Shown here piece by piece: positions 32,698 to 44,393 of a DNA stretch of 64,000 nt. The translations under genes and the position numbers were made by a program. The notes beneath the pieces are model-generated. The model saw only the letters and a list, made by a program, of their open reading frames with translations, had not been told where the DNA came from and did not search any database. Within the stretch, counting starts at the first letter, position 1, and each line of letters opens with the position of its first letter. Origin of the DNA: Prorocentrum cordatum. Lineage: Eukaryota > Sar > Dinophyceae > Prorocentrales > Prorocentraceae. Location: assembly GCA_963575745.1 (NCBI GenBank), contig CAUYUJ010015849.1:1-64000 (forward strand). Reading direction: 5' to 3'.

Positions 32698-34406
32698 CTA
32701 CTCCTTCCAGCGGGCCTCGTCGGCCTGGACCAACCTCCTCTGCTTCTCCTTCGCCTCAACCAGCGCGCGCTTGAGGTCCCGCTCGAAGTCCGCCTCTGCC
32801 CAGTTGGCATCAGCTCGGAAGGGCCGCTGTGCCCACCGCGGCAGGGTCCGCCAGTGCACATGGTCCTCGATGTCCGCCAAGAATGCCCTGAGGTGCGCCA
32901 GGGTGGCCGCGATGGACTTCGCGCACTTGTCCCTCGCCGCGACCGACTTTCTGCCTTCCTCCTGCCTGTGGCTGTCCAGCGCTGCCAGCAGCTTGCCCAG
33001 GCGGTCGCTGAGGAGCTCGGGCGCCCACCCAGCCAACGCCGCCCAAGCGTGAACCCCTGGCCCCCGCAGCTTCCCCTTCTGGGGTGGCCTCCACTGCGCC
33101 ATCTCCCATCTCAAACCTGCAGCCTCCCCCCGCGTGCCGCGCCCAGCGAAGGCGCGGCGCGCGGGTCCCGCCAGGTCCCGCCTTTTGAGGATCTCCGTCC
33201 CAATTCCCTCCAGCAGCAGGTCCCAGATGATCTGCAGGCCTTGGTCGCCCTGCGTGGCCTGGACGCATCGCATCACCTCCGTCCACCGCCAGGGACCACG
33301 GGCGCAACCAGGCTTGGCGGGCCCCCTGGGAACTGCCCTCGGCTCATCCAGCACCTGCTGCCAAGTCTCCACTCTCAGTGTCCGCAGGGGCAGGTGGACG
33401 GGCCAGTGGGGCCACGTGCTGGCACCCCTGTCGAGCCGCGGCGGTGCCTCCGCAAAGCAAGCCAGGCTCTTGGACATCACGAAATAGTCGATCCTGGAAC
33501 CGCTGCCCTGTCTGCAGGTGGGGGCGTCGGGTACCCGAATCTGCGCTCGCAGCTTGCGGATCCACCCGGAGTCCAGGACGTCCGCCTCCATGTTCCAGTC
33601 TCCCATGACCGCCCAGTGGTAGCCTGGTAGCTGTCCGCCTCCAGCACGCCGAGGTACTGGGCCAGCTGCCACATGATGCCCAGGTAGTTCGCCGAGGGCC
33701 CCTCCCCGACGTGCAGGTGCACACTCAGCACCACCACGTCTCCTTGAGGTCCTGCTCGTACATGCCCAGCGACCAGCCGCCCAGGCACCAGCACGTGCGA
33801 GTCGCGCCCAGGGGGGCCCGTCAACTGGATGCTGGCGGGGGCCAACACCGCGACCCCGCCGCTCGTGCCCGTTTTCGATGCCGGGGACGGCGCAGCGGCG
33901 CTCCAGACTCCGTGCCAGCCAGCATCCTTGGCCGCCCGCTGCTGCGTCGCCAGGACGCTTGCCGCACAGTGGTGCTCCTGCACGGCCAGCGCCAGGGTCG
34001 CCTGGCCATCCGCCTGAAGGAGGTACTCATTCAAGGGCCCCCGCGACGTCGCGTTGGCGGTGGCCAGGCAGCAGCCCCCCCTGACCATAGGCGCGCGCTC
34101 ATCCACGCGGCCCCGAGGTGGGCCTGCAGCTCCTGTCTTCTGGCCAGGCAGGGCTGGGGCCCGCGGGAGGGCGGCGCCATCCCGCGGCTGGGGGGGCGGG
34201 GTGGGCGGGGCCTGCAGCCTTCCTGGCAGACCGGGCGGCCGAGCTCCTCGAAGAACTGGTCGCCCCCCTCCAACGAGTCGCCGAAGGTGAAGTCCGTGCG
34301 GGGGGGAGGCTGCGACTTCGAGGGGCTGAATCCCTCCGCCTCCCCCCCCCTGGGCCGTACCCTGAGGCCGCCACCCGTGGTTGCCAATTTGGAGACCCCT
34401 GGTCAA
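32698..34406 (-). pseudogene. LINE-A AP-type endonuclease
   Basis: This endonuclease nicks the target DNA for target-primed reverse transcription. Recognisable pieces: 'TANATSRGP' (Asn), 'AVQEHH' (Glu), 'TGTSGGVAVLAP', 'VVVLSVHLHVGEGPS', then after a frameshift near 33640 'AVMGDWNME' (GDWN motif), 'SRIDYFVMSK' and 'HWPVHLPL', where the usual S-D-H is W-P-V-H. The second part runs to TAG at 32698, beyond which the same frame continues into RT. Replacement of the Asp before the last His is notable and may abolish or change activity, unless this lineage normally differs there. Confidence 0.82.
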
Positions 34407-34759
34407 CCGCCTCTGACATCCGGGGGCCGTGCCCTTGATGGCCGATCACCCCCTTCAGCCCAGAGTGGGTCTGAAGGTCCGCCCCCTCCACGAGAGTGCC
34501 TCCAGGAAGGTCATGCAGTCCGTAGCCTGAGGCCGACCCCTGCAGCTCCTCCGCGCACCGCAGCCCCAGCTCCGCGCAACCAGCGGCCGCTGCCGTTCCG
34601 CGCCCTGGCCGCGTCTGACCCTCTTGGCTTGGGCAGCCGTCAGCTCCCCAGTAGTCGCGGACTCCCAAGGCACGGGCAGCCTGCTCGTCGGCCTCGTACA
34701 ACTCGTTGCAGTCGGCCACCCCATTGCAACTGCTGCCCGCCATGGCTCCTGCACTGCCC

Positions 34760-35994
34760 TCAAGCCGAAGTGCGCGCCCGCTTGGGCGGCAGCAGGTCCA
34801 AGTCGTCGTAGAACCGCTTGAAGGCTTCACGCACATCATCGTCAGCAGGACGATCAGTGCCCTCGACCCCAGCTGGGGCAGCCCCCACCTTCGTGAGGAA
34901 GTTGAGCTGCGTGTCGACGTCCAGCTCCTCGTCGCCCATGGCATCTCCGCCTGCAGGGGCTCCTTCCCCAGGGATCGGGGCACGCACCCGCTCGGCCGCC
35001 TTGGCTGCTGCCGCTGCAGCCTCGGCAGCCCTGGCCTCTCGGCGCTGCTGCTCGACCTTGGTCGCCTGCTCCAGCAGCGACGCATGCAGAGCCCCTTCGA
35101 TCCCGATCGAGCCCAACACCTTGCCCAGGAAGTTGGCGGAGACCTTGAGGCCTCGACCTCGAGATCCCCCTCCATGCCGCTGCGCAGCTCAGAAGGAGGC
35201 TGAGCCAACTTGCCCAGCGTGCGAGCCTGCTCCGCCCTGAGCTCGGCCAGCTTCGCCCCCCTCTCGGCGTCCGCCAGGCGCAGCGCTTCGGCCTTGGCGT
35301 CAAGCTCCTTCTGCTGCGCCGCCACTGCCACCATCTCCCCGCGGCCCTTATCCTGCTGCTTCTCCGGCTTCTTGATCTGGTCCGTGAGGCTCTTGAGCGG
35401 CACGTCCTTGGGCTTAGCCTGGAAGACCTCCTGGCGCAGCTGATCTCGCTCCGCCTCGAGCTTGGCCTTCCTGCTGCGGGCGGCCTCCACGAAGTCGCCC
35501 CCCTCGTCCTCCATGTCCGCCCAGCGCCGAATCTCGCCCAGCTGCTTGTCCAGCTGCTCCAAGCGCTGGCGCTTCTCGCCCCCCGCCGCTGCGTCTTCTC
35601 GCCAGGGGGGCGTGCCTCCTCCAGGCGCGGAGCTTCCTCCCGCTCCAGGCTGGGCCGCCGCCGCCTTGAGCCTCTTGAGCTCGTCCAGCGCCTGGGCGAG
35701 CTTGACCTCGGCGTTGCTCCGCGAAGGCGCAGCCTGCGCCGGCCCCCCCCCGAAGTGGGAACTCTTCGGCATGTTGCATCACTTGCGCTGCATGCGGTCC
35801 CCGAAGTTGAGCTTCCTGAAGCCCCTGGCGCCTGGCGTACTGCACGACTGGCAGTGCCAGGGGCTCTCGGCAGCTGCCTTGGCCGCTGCCCCAGACTCGC
35901 CACTGCGGGGCCCGCCGCCAGGCCCCCCTGACTCCCCTGACTTGCCGCCGCCGCCTCCGCCGCGCGCCCCGCCGCCAGAGCTGCCCCCAGCCAT
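34760..35994 (-). pseudogene. LINE-A ORF1: zinc finger and coiled coil
   Basis: ORF1 proteins bind element RNA. I start at the ATG at 35994 ('MAGGSSGGGARGGG'). A RanBP2-like finger follows: 'WHCQSC', then 'LNFGDRM'; the second Cys pair is damaged by TGA at 35779. After 'CNMPKSSHFGG' comes a long heptad-rich coiled coil ('LAQALDELKRLKA', 'RQRLEQLDKQLGEI', 'QQKELDAKAEALRLADAE'). A frameshift near 35160 moves the frame to the C-terminus, which ends 'FYDDLDLLPPKRARTSA'. An upstream ATG at 36149 directly after the spliced leader opens a different, shadow-like frame. Confidence 0.78.
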
Positions 35995-36152
35995 GGCGCC
36001 CCCAGCGCAGCAAGGAGACAAAGCGCGGCCGCCGCCCGCCGCGGCCGCGAGCGCTGGCAAGGAACTTGCAAAGAGTCCTGGCCCAAAGCGCGAGACCCCT
36101 CGCGCTCAGGAAACGCCCGCGAGGGACTCGCGGTCGTCGGGTGTCTCATGGC

Positions 36153-36173
36153 CTTGAGCCAAAATGGCTACGG

Positions 36174-36174
<1 letters not shown>
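36153..36174 (-). other. Dinoflagellate spliced leader (relic SL)
   Basis: The minus strand reads T-C-C then GTAGCCATTTTGGCTCAAG, matching the dinoflagellate nuclear mRNA spliced leader at all 22 positions, with T at the variable first base. The SL is added in trans to mRNA 5' ends and is not normally part of a gene, so its presence in front of an element shows that a trans-spliced transcript was reverse-transcribed and inserted. The 3' edge (after CAAG) leads straight into the LINE-A 5' leader. There is no SL RNA gene here: the expected GT donor after the SL is replaced by GC and the downstream SL RNA body is absent. Confidence 0.96.
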
Positions 36175-37160
<986 letters not shown>

Positions 37161-37162
37161 CC

Positions 37163-38607
37163 TAACTAGCGACAGTCGGCAACGACGCCTTCTGCCGCGA
37201 GCACACCCAGCAACGAGTCGACACGGCCACCGAGCTCCTCGACGCGCTCGGCGCTCTGGAGAACGCCCACCTGCTGCGACAGTGCGCCGGCGTCTGCAGG
37301 CTGATCATCTCAGCGCGGGTTGCTCCGCCCAACGTGCACGCGGAAGCCCTGATTGCCTTCGACAAAGCAATCCGGGCCAGCCTGGAGCTGCTGAGCAACA
37401 GCTGCCCGACGGACGACTTCTGGGCTCGAGCGCAGCTCGTCCTCAAGGCAGGCGGCCTGGGGCTGCGCTCAGCGGAGAGCCACGCGCCCGCCGCCTACCT
37501 AGCTTCCCGCGCGGTTTGCTCTGCGCTCTGCCGGCAGCTGTGGGCTGGCGATTCCGACGACGACACTGGCGCCGACGGCGCTTTGAGCACTGCCGTGGCG
37601 TCCTGTAACGCCCAGCTGCCGCGGGCGGGGAAGATCGAGTTCGACGCTGGCCGGCACGGCGACCAGCGGGGCCTCTCTGACAAACTCGACAAAGCCGCCA
37701 CGGCCGAACTCTGGGCGCGCGCCAGCCTCGCCACCAGGGCCCACCTCTCGCTGGTCAGCCCCGAAGGCGCTCGCAGAGGTCGCCAGCCTCGCCACCGCGG
37801 CCTAACGCAGGTCGCCTTGCAGATGCGGCTGCGGGCGCTGGGGGACGAGGGGGCTTTCTGCCCAGCCTGCGACGGCATCCTCGACGTATATGGGGACCGC
37901 GCGCTGGTGTGCCCCTGCCGCGGAGACCGCGTGAAGCGGCACAGCGCCTTGCGCGACCAGATTTTCTTCGCCGCGCAGGCCGCTGGCGTCCCTGACGCCG
38001 AGCTCGAGCGACAGGGCTTGCTGCAGCCCCGCCTGCGGGGCGAGGGCCCCCCCGAGACGGAAGACGGCGGTGGGCTCGACGAGGGCGCCCCGCGCCCAGC
38101 AGATGTGTACATCCTCCGTTGGCGCAGCGGCGTCCCGGCCGCTTTGGGTTTCGCAGTCACCTCCGGCTGCGGGGGGACCAGCTAGCTGCCTCAGCCGCCG
38201 CGCCCGGCGCCGCCGCCGAGTTCTACGAGGAGCAGAAGCGCCAGTTTCTCGACACGGCGCGCAGCTGCCGCGCGGCAGGCGTCACCTTCATTCCGATGGC
38301 GATGGAGGCGCACGGTGGCGCATGTGGGAAGGAGGCGCGCCGCGCGTTGGCCGCCCTGGCGAAGCGCGCGGCGGACGCCACTGGGGAAGACCCTGCGCAG
38401 GCGGCGGCGGAACACGCCCAGCGACTCTCGCTACTCCTGCACAAGGAGAATGCGCGGGCCGTGCTCCGCCGTCTGCAGGCGCCACGCGGGGCGCCCGCGG
38501 CCAGGCTGGCCGCGGCGACAGCGGCGCAGGCGGCGGACGCCGCGTGGGCGGCCCCAGGCCAACCCTCCGCCCCTGACCAACCCCATCCCCTTTCCAGCCC
38601 GCGATGA
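37163..38607 (+). pseudogene. LINE fragment C: RT C-terminus with a PD-(D/E)XK-like tail
   Basis: The 5' end is truncated. The frame includes 'LLDALGALENAHLLRQCAG', 'GGLGLRSAESHAPAAYLAS' (RT thumb/connector), a zinc motif 'CPACDGILDVYGDRALVC' with 'RHSALRDQ', then 'RPADVYILRWRSGVPAALGF'. R-P-x-D...(about 13)...D is the endonuclease signature of restriction-like LINEs; here the second Asp position is Gly. A shift near 38180 moves to the frame ending 38607. This lineage is distinct from LINE-A and LINE-B, which carry AP endonucleases. Confidence 0.72.
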
Positions 38608-38809
38608 CCACGCGCCCCCCGACGACTCACGTCGACACCCAGTCCCGCGAAGACCCCCGACGACCCCCCTACCGCCGCCGCCGACCTTCGTCCCTTCCCC
38701 CGCCCCCCGCCCGCCTCCAACGTGCTTGCTTGCTGCTGCCTTTGCCGTCCCCCTCTCCTCCTGCATGCTCGCGTTTGCTCGCCTTGTGTTTCGCCCTCCT
38801 CCTCTTCCT

Positions 38810-38866
38810 CCTATTCCTATTCCTATTCCTATTCCTATTCCTATTCCTATTCCTATTCCTATTCCT
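38810..38866 (+). repeat. (CCTATT)n microsatellite
   Basis: About 9.5 perfect hexamer copies, followed by CTC-rich DNA. It lies 200 bp after the end of LINE fragment C and could be its tail or an independent repeat. Confidence 0.95.
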
Positions 38867-38939
38867 CCTCCTCCTCAGATTCCTACTCCTCCTTGTCCTC
38901 CTCCTCCTCTTCCTCCTCCTTAGTGTGGTGTCGCGCTGC

Positions 38940-40780
38940 CAGTCCTGAACAGCTGGCTGGGCGCTCCGCCTGTGGTATCTCTGCGAAGGTGCATGTGGCA
39001 GCAGGCTGGCCATTCGGGCTGCTCGATTTTAACATTGTGCTCTGAGGTGCCCCGACTTGGGCGGTCTCGTCTGGGATGATGGGTGCGTTTGCAAGCATGC
39101 TGTAGTGTTGCCCGCGAGAACTGTTTTCAAAGCTGTGGACTCACCGCATGTCTTGCTCAGCTCTGCAGGATCCTGGAATACTGTCCGGCGCTCTGGCTGA
39201 CCCCCGTTTGCGTTGACAACCGCTTGAGGCTCCCGACATCCCTCCTGCCCCTGCCGTCTGACCACACACCCCTCGCGCCCTCGGCCGCGCGTCGCCCGGA
39301 TGCCAGGTCACGGGTCCTCGGCGCGCCGTACCCGGCGTGCTCGTGCCGGAAGGCGTACGGCCTGGCGGCAGCCCGTGCGCGGCCAGCCATCGTCGTGGTC
39401 CTCAGCCTGGTCATGGTCCTGGTCGTCCTCCTGATGGTCGTCCGTTTCCTCCTCCTCCTCCTCCTCCTCATCACCATCATCCTCCTCCTCTTCCTTCTCC
39501 TCCTCCTCCTCCCCCCTGATCCTCCTCCTCCTTTTGCGTTGCTCGGACATTAGGAACTTCCTCCTCCTCCTTCTCCTCCTCCTCCTCCTCCTCCTCCTTC
39601 TCCTCATCGTCCTCCGTCTCTTTCTCCATGGTCCTCCTCCTCCCTCTCTCTCTCTCCCTGTTCTGCCTCTCGTGCTCCCGCTGCTGCTATCACACGTGCT
39701 CCAGTCGACGCAAAAACCACAACTACCTGCACACTGCTACCACTGCTACGGCTTCTGCCTCCAATATGTTCGTTTCATATTGCAATGTAGGGAAATAAAC
39801 AAATCCCTTGGCGCATGCACGCTCACGAAGCACCGAGGATGAGGGCGAGCCAGAGCCGAGGAATAACAGTGGATGGGACACAGCCGAGGGGATGGGAATA
39901 AGAAGAAGGGGAGAATCCGGCACCCCCGAGGAGCCTCTGCCTAGCTCCCTCCACGCAACGCCTCGACATCCAGACCCGCCCTCAAGCCGAACCTGACAGC
40001 CTGACAGCGGCGGTGTCGCGACCAATTGAGGGCCGGTTCGCCTGCTGACCATGGGGGACATCAGAAGGGGGAGGTCGCACGTGGGAGCGGAAATCCTTGC
40101 CATACATCTCGGGCCGCAAGCATCCTGGAGAGTCGGACTGCCTCGATACACGCAGCAACGGCGCTCTCGCACCAAAGCCTGGCTTGGCCGACCCCCCCTG
40201 CGCTGACTTGCGCGGAGGGGTGGGGGGGGTTGGGGGTGGGTGGAGGGGGTGGGCAAAACGCGACATGCAGCGGCCCCCTCGCTGTCTGAGCGCGCACTGC
40301 GACGCCAGCTGCCCAGCCCAACCCAAGGCGGCCAGTGGCAAAGCTCTGACATCCAAAACACGCCAAGAGCAACAGAACACTCGAACACTTACAGATCCGA
40401 CAGCGTCGGTCACTCCCCTATCTTGCATCGCTTCCGTTCCTTTTACCCCTGATCCCCTCTCTCACCTCCTGGCCTGGGCCATCGACTGCCACGGCGGGCG
40501 CGATGAGTCCCCAGGCTCCACGTGCGGGGCCATGTCCACGGCCACGTGCTGATGCCGCCCAGTGGGCTCGCCCGCCCGAATTGTCAGGCCAGCGAGCAGC
40601 CCCCGCTTGAGCTGCAGCGGACATTCTTCATCGTTCAAGGGGAAGGCTCCGTCTCCTCGTTATGGTGACGCCCGCAAGAGTCCCCCCATCCAGTCTGCGG
40701 TGACACGCCAACTGGGGCAATCTTAAAAACGTGCTCCCGGACCCTGAACTCTTGAACTATGTTACATCTATGCTACGTCT
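38940..40780. other. No recognised gene; CTC tracts
   Basis: 39445-39620 is CTC/TCC-rich with interruptions. Elsewhere the DNA looks unique, with no motif found on either strand. Confidence 0.5.
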
Positions 40781-40989
40781 CCGCTTCGGTCGCGGCTGGG
40801 CTGGGGGGTCAGGGGAGGGGGGGGGGTCTCGGCCAGGCCCCTGGGCGCCTCCTGTGAGCGCCCCCCGTCAGACCCACTGGCCTTGCCGGACTTGCCCATC
40901 TGAAGGCCTACAATCTTATCGCGCTCGTGATCGAACTCGCTCTCACCGCTAGTGCGCGAGACGCTCGCGCCATCGAAGAGCTCTACCTC

Positions 40990-41990
40990 TCTTGACAAGC
41001 AGGACGCCATCTTCAAGATCGCAGAGGCAAAACCACGGCACTGGGCTGGAGAAGCATGCTCTTCCCAAGAAAGGAGGGCACCGGCGAACGCAGTGCGCGC
41101 AGGCAGAGACGAAAAAGGAAAGGACAAGGACAAGGACAAAAGGAGGCCAAATTGGCGGCAAAGGCAAGGACCAGCAAGTTTGGATCCCATGTTCGATCCA
41201 CCTTAGCGGATATTGCCGCTGGGTTACCGACTGCAAGTTCTCCCACGCTGCTAACGACCCAAAAGCGCCACTAGCACGAGACGTGTGCCACATCTGCAGT
41301 CAACCTGGACATTGGTGCAACGAACGCCGCTAAAAGAACTCTGAGGTGGGGCCCGGAGCAGGAACCGGAAAGCCTGGGGTGGGGCACAGACCAAAAGGGA
41401 AGCAAGGCGACGCCAACAACAAATGAAAAAGCACAGGAGAAGGATGGGGCGCCGCGCCGCTATGCCCACATCCGCAACTCCTGGTCTCGAGACCGAGGAG
41501 AGCCAGAACCGCAGCAGGATCGGAGCCTGCGCGCTGGCCACAGAGGCAGCCGGATCAGAACTGACGCCAGCACCACAGCAGTCCGCGGCAAGCATGGCAA
41601 CTTTTACCCAGATGGCACAGCAATTGATGAACGAACGGAAGACCACCTACAAAAACAGTCAAGGACATCCTAGAGCGCGTCTCCGGACAGATGCTCCGAG
41701 TCTCTACTCCCAACCTCACCCTAGGGATCAACACCACCTCTTCGGATTCACATTTGGCGATGGCGGCACAGTCAGGTGTTGAAAGCCACGTGTTTGCAAG
41801 CAAGGACTTCAGGCACGCCAAAAACATCCGCGAGCTCGAGGCACCTCTCATCCTTGAGACGGCAAGCGGGGAGATGACCGTTACGGACCAGTGCGACGTC
41901 GTGTGCGGAGGCGTCCTTCTCCTAGACGTCCTGATGTGCAAGACAGCTACGTCTCCACTTCTACGCGCGCGCTCCCGCGGAAATAGCATA
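40990..41990 (+). pseudogene. Gag-protease relic of an LTR retroelement
   Basis: Frame 40992-41333 is Lys-rich and then has a perfect CCCH finger spacing (Cys in 'IPCSIHLSGYC', 'CRWVTDCKFSH': C-x7-C-x5-C-x3-H), followed by a zinc knuckle start 'CHICSQPGHWC' and a stop. Frame 41691-42035 has 'SGVESHVFASKDF' and 'APLILETASGEMTVTD', the active-site and flap region of a retropepsin, with the catalytic Asp before Ser-Gly replaced by Gln. Together they look like the 5' part of a Copia-type element with no integrase or RT remaining. No LTR was found. Confidence 0.6.
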
Positions 41991-41999
41991 AGGATGACG

Positions 42000-42670
42000 T
42001 GGAGAAGAAGCACATCCTCCCCCGCATGCTGTTGATGCTCCTCCCTCCTCTCCCCTCCTGCTCCTCAGCGTCCTCTTCCTCTCCAACCGCCCTGTCCGTC
42101 CTCCTCTTCATCCTCCCCGTCCTGCTGTAGACCATGCTCCGCTTGTTCAGCTTTCGCCACGCCCGAACACAACCTAGTTGGGAAATGTCTGCGTAAACCT
42201 ACACACACCTGCGGAAACAAGATATAATCACCAAACTTGGCCAGCCACTCTTAGTCAGGCTCCCAAGTAGCAGTGTTCTCGATTCTCCGCGTGGCAGCGC
42301 GGATGGGCGGAGAACGCACTACCCTTCGACATTCGACACGTGGGTCCACCACTAGAAAAACAAACAACTCTGATATACTCCGCCCTTGGCAGCGCACTGC
42401 TCGGAACAAAGCAGTAGTGAACTCTACACGTCACGCGACAACGCAGGAAGAGCAAACGAATCGTATCATTACGTCGGCCCTAAAATTCTACACGAAAAAA
42501 ACAACGCATGTATGACCTGTGCGACGGGCGGCGGGAACGATCACGACAGACGAGGACGAGGAACAACAACAAAAGACAGAGACACCTATAAGGATGAAGC
42601 AGTGCGAACGGGAACGCGCAGTGTCATCCTCCTCCTCCTTCTCCTCCTCTTCTTGTTCCACATCCCCATC
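42000..42670. other. No recognised gene
   Basis: Unique-looking DNA between the gag-protease relic and a microsatellite. Confidence 0.5.
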
Positions 42671-42677
42671 CACCACT

Positions 42678-42679
<2 letters not shown>

Positions 42680-42759
<80 letters not shown>

Positions 42760-42816
42760 GTCGTATTCCTCGCTCTCTCGCTCTCTCTCTCTCTCTCTTT
42801 CTCTCGCTCTCCCTCT
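42680..42816 (+). repeat. (CT)n(TA)n(CT)n microsatellite
   Basis: CT repeats, then about 17 TA repeats (42725-42757), then CTCGCTCT-type repeats. The same CT-TA-CT design is seen at 26921-27157. Confidence 0.95.
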
Positions 42817-43004
42817 CCATTTCCCCTTCCCCTCCCCTCCCTGTTCCTCCGCTCCTCCATTCCTCCATCACCTCCCTCTCGTCCGTCCCTTGTTCGCCCT
42901 TGTCCATAACACCTCCCTGTCGCACCCCCAGGCGTGCCCGTATGGCGGGCTGGGCATTGCGCGTGGAACTCCCTCACCACGTCTGATCATTTCGACTGGG
43001 CTTT

Positions 43005-43640
43005 GCAAAAATTGCAAGGATGGAGCACGGGTGATTTTAAAAGGTTCGTTCCCGCCCAAGCGCAACGCACATTCGTCAAACAATTGTGCAACAGCGCTCC
43101 GGATGGACGAGTTTCTTTTCAAAATGTGACCCTCGCCTTAACACCGCGCACACTCGCTTTCACATTTCGACGCAGTTGCGAAGATCACGCGCCGGCGGGA
43201 TTCAGCATGTGGCTTCGCCTCAGCGCAGCGCACACCCGTCTGAAACGGGTCTCGGTTTAGCGCCGAGTGCATGCGTCTTTGCAGCAGCTTCAAGGATGGG
43301 GGGCGGCTCCTTGTCAAACTGTGGATCTTCAGACAGCGCCACGCACATGCGCCTTACATGTGTCGCAACACTTTCAAGAATGGACGGGGGTGTTTTCGGA
43401 ACTTGTCTCTCGCATTAGCGCCTCGTAGATTTGTCTTCACAATTTGCATAAGTTTCAAAGATGAGAGGGGGGCGATTCAAACGAACTGCACCGCGCACGT
43501 TCGCCGCAACATCTTGCAATAGCTTCAACGATGGAGGGCGGTTCCTTTTTTCAAAACATGGTCACTCGCCTTAGCGCCGAGCACCTCCGTCTCAACATAT
43601 CGCGTTCAAGTTGGGGTTCTCGCCCAAGCGTCGCCCACCA
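43005..43640 (+). repeat. Degenerate minisatellite, 70-110 bp units
   Basis: Seven or eight diverged units, each with a 'TTTCAAGGATGG' start, a 'TTCTTTTCAAAAT' block, 'CTCGCCTTAGCGCC' and 'CATTTCGCAACA'. Starts lie near 43013, 43100, 43185, 43293, 43378, 43459 and 43529. Confidence 0.7.
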
Positions 43641-44393
43641 GCGCCGGTCTTCAAGGGGCGCGCTTCTTATACTGAAAAAGCAGAGGCGAAAGCGTCAAAT
43701 GGGGATCCCCCGCTGCAGTACCCAGGCGGAAAACCGTGGGTCACGCCCGGAGGCCGCGAGGAGGACATGCACTACCACGCCCATATCCTCATTGACGTCC
43801 ACCACCTCATCCTCCCACACCCTCCGCAACAAGCACCTACTCGTGCACCTTCTCGAGCAGCGCCACCCTAGCATCCCCCTCCCCATCGTCCTCCTCCTCC
43901 TGGCCATCCTGGTCTTCCTCCTCTTCCTCGTTCTGCTGCTCCTCCTCCTCATCCTCCTCGTCCTGCTGCTCCTCCTCCTGCCTTACCTCCTCCTCGTCCT
44001 CCCCCCCATCCTCCTCCTCCACCTGCTCCTGCACCAGATCATGAATAAGACGCGGCAGGCTGCGTGAATAAGACGGCGCCGATGCACCAACATCCGCGGG
44101 CAGCTTGCGCGCGGGTGAACGCGCAATCGATCCCCGCGGCATCGCCCCCCCCCAAGTTCAAACCAGGCGGTGCAACGGACCGCTTCTGTCAAAGCCTCGT
44201 TTCCCCCCTCGGGGGCGGTTAACCCACCTATCCCGCTAGCAGACCGTGGAGGCCTTGGATAAGGAATCCAGTGTCTGGAACCTTGTGGAGATCCACTTGC
44301 GTGGAACGGGGGGGGGGGCAGAAGTTGTCCGCCCAAAATCATTGTGAGCTCTCTACCCTCCCTCCCTCTCCTCTCCCTCCCCCCTACTTCCGG

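Larger units (their letters stand above)
27158..36174 (-). mobile_element. LINE-A: non-LTR retrotransposon beginning with a spliced leader
   Basis: A 9-kb non-LTR element on the minus strand. From its 5' end: dinoflagellate spliced leader (36174-36153), ORF1 with zinc finger and coiled coil (35994-34760), AP endonuclease (about 34080-33400), RT (about 32700-31000), zinc knuckle, RNase H, zinc finger and a long C-terminal extension ending in a last zinc finger (27419). Both ends abut GA/CT microsatellite, and no poly(A) is present. In-frame stops (35779 TGA, 32698 TAG, 32344 TAG) and shifts (near 35160, 33640, 31910, 27700) show decay, but one frame of 1423 codons is intact. Confidence 0.88.

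Noticed and set aside
34854-36149. 431-codon ORF starting just after the spliced leader
   Set aside because: Arg/Ser/Ala-rich shadow of the ORF1 frame; the zinc finger and coiled coil are in the other frame.
36153-36174. SL RNA gene
   Set aside because: No GT splice donor directly after the leader and no SL RNA body; the leader continues into LINE-A sequence.
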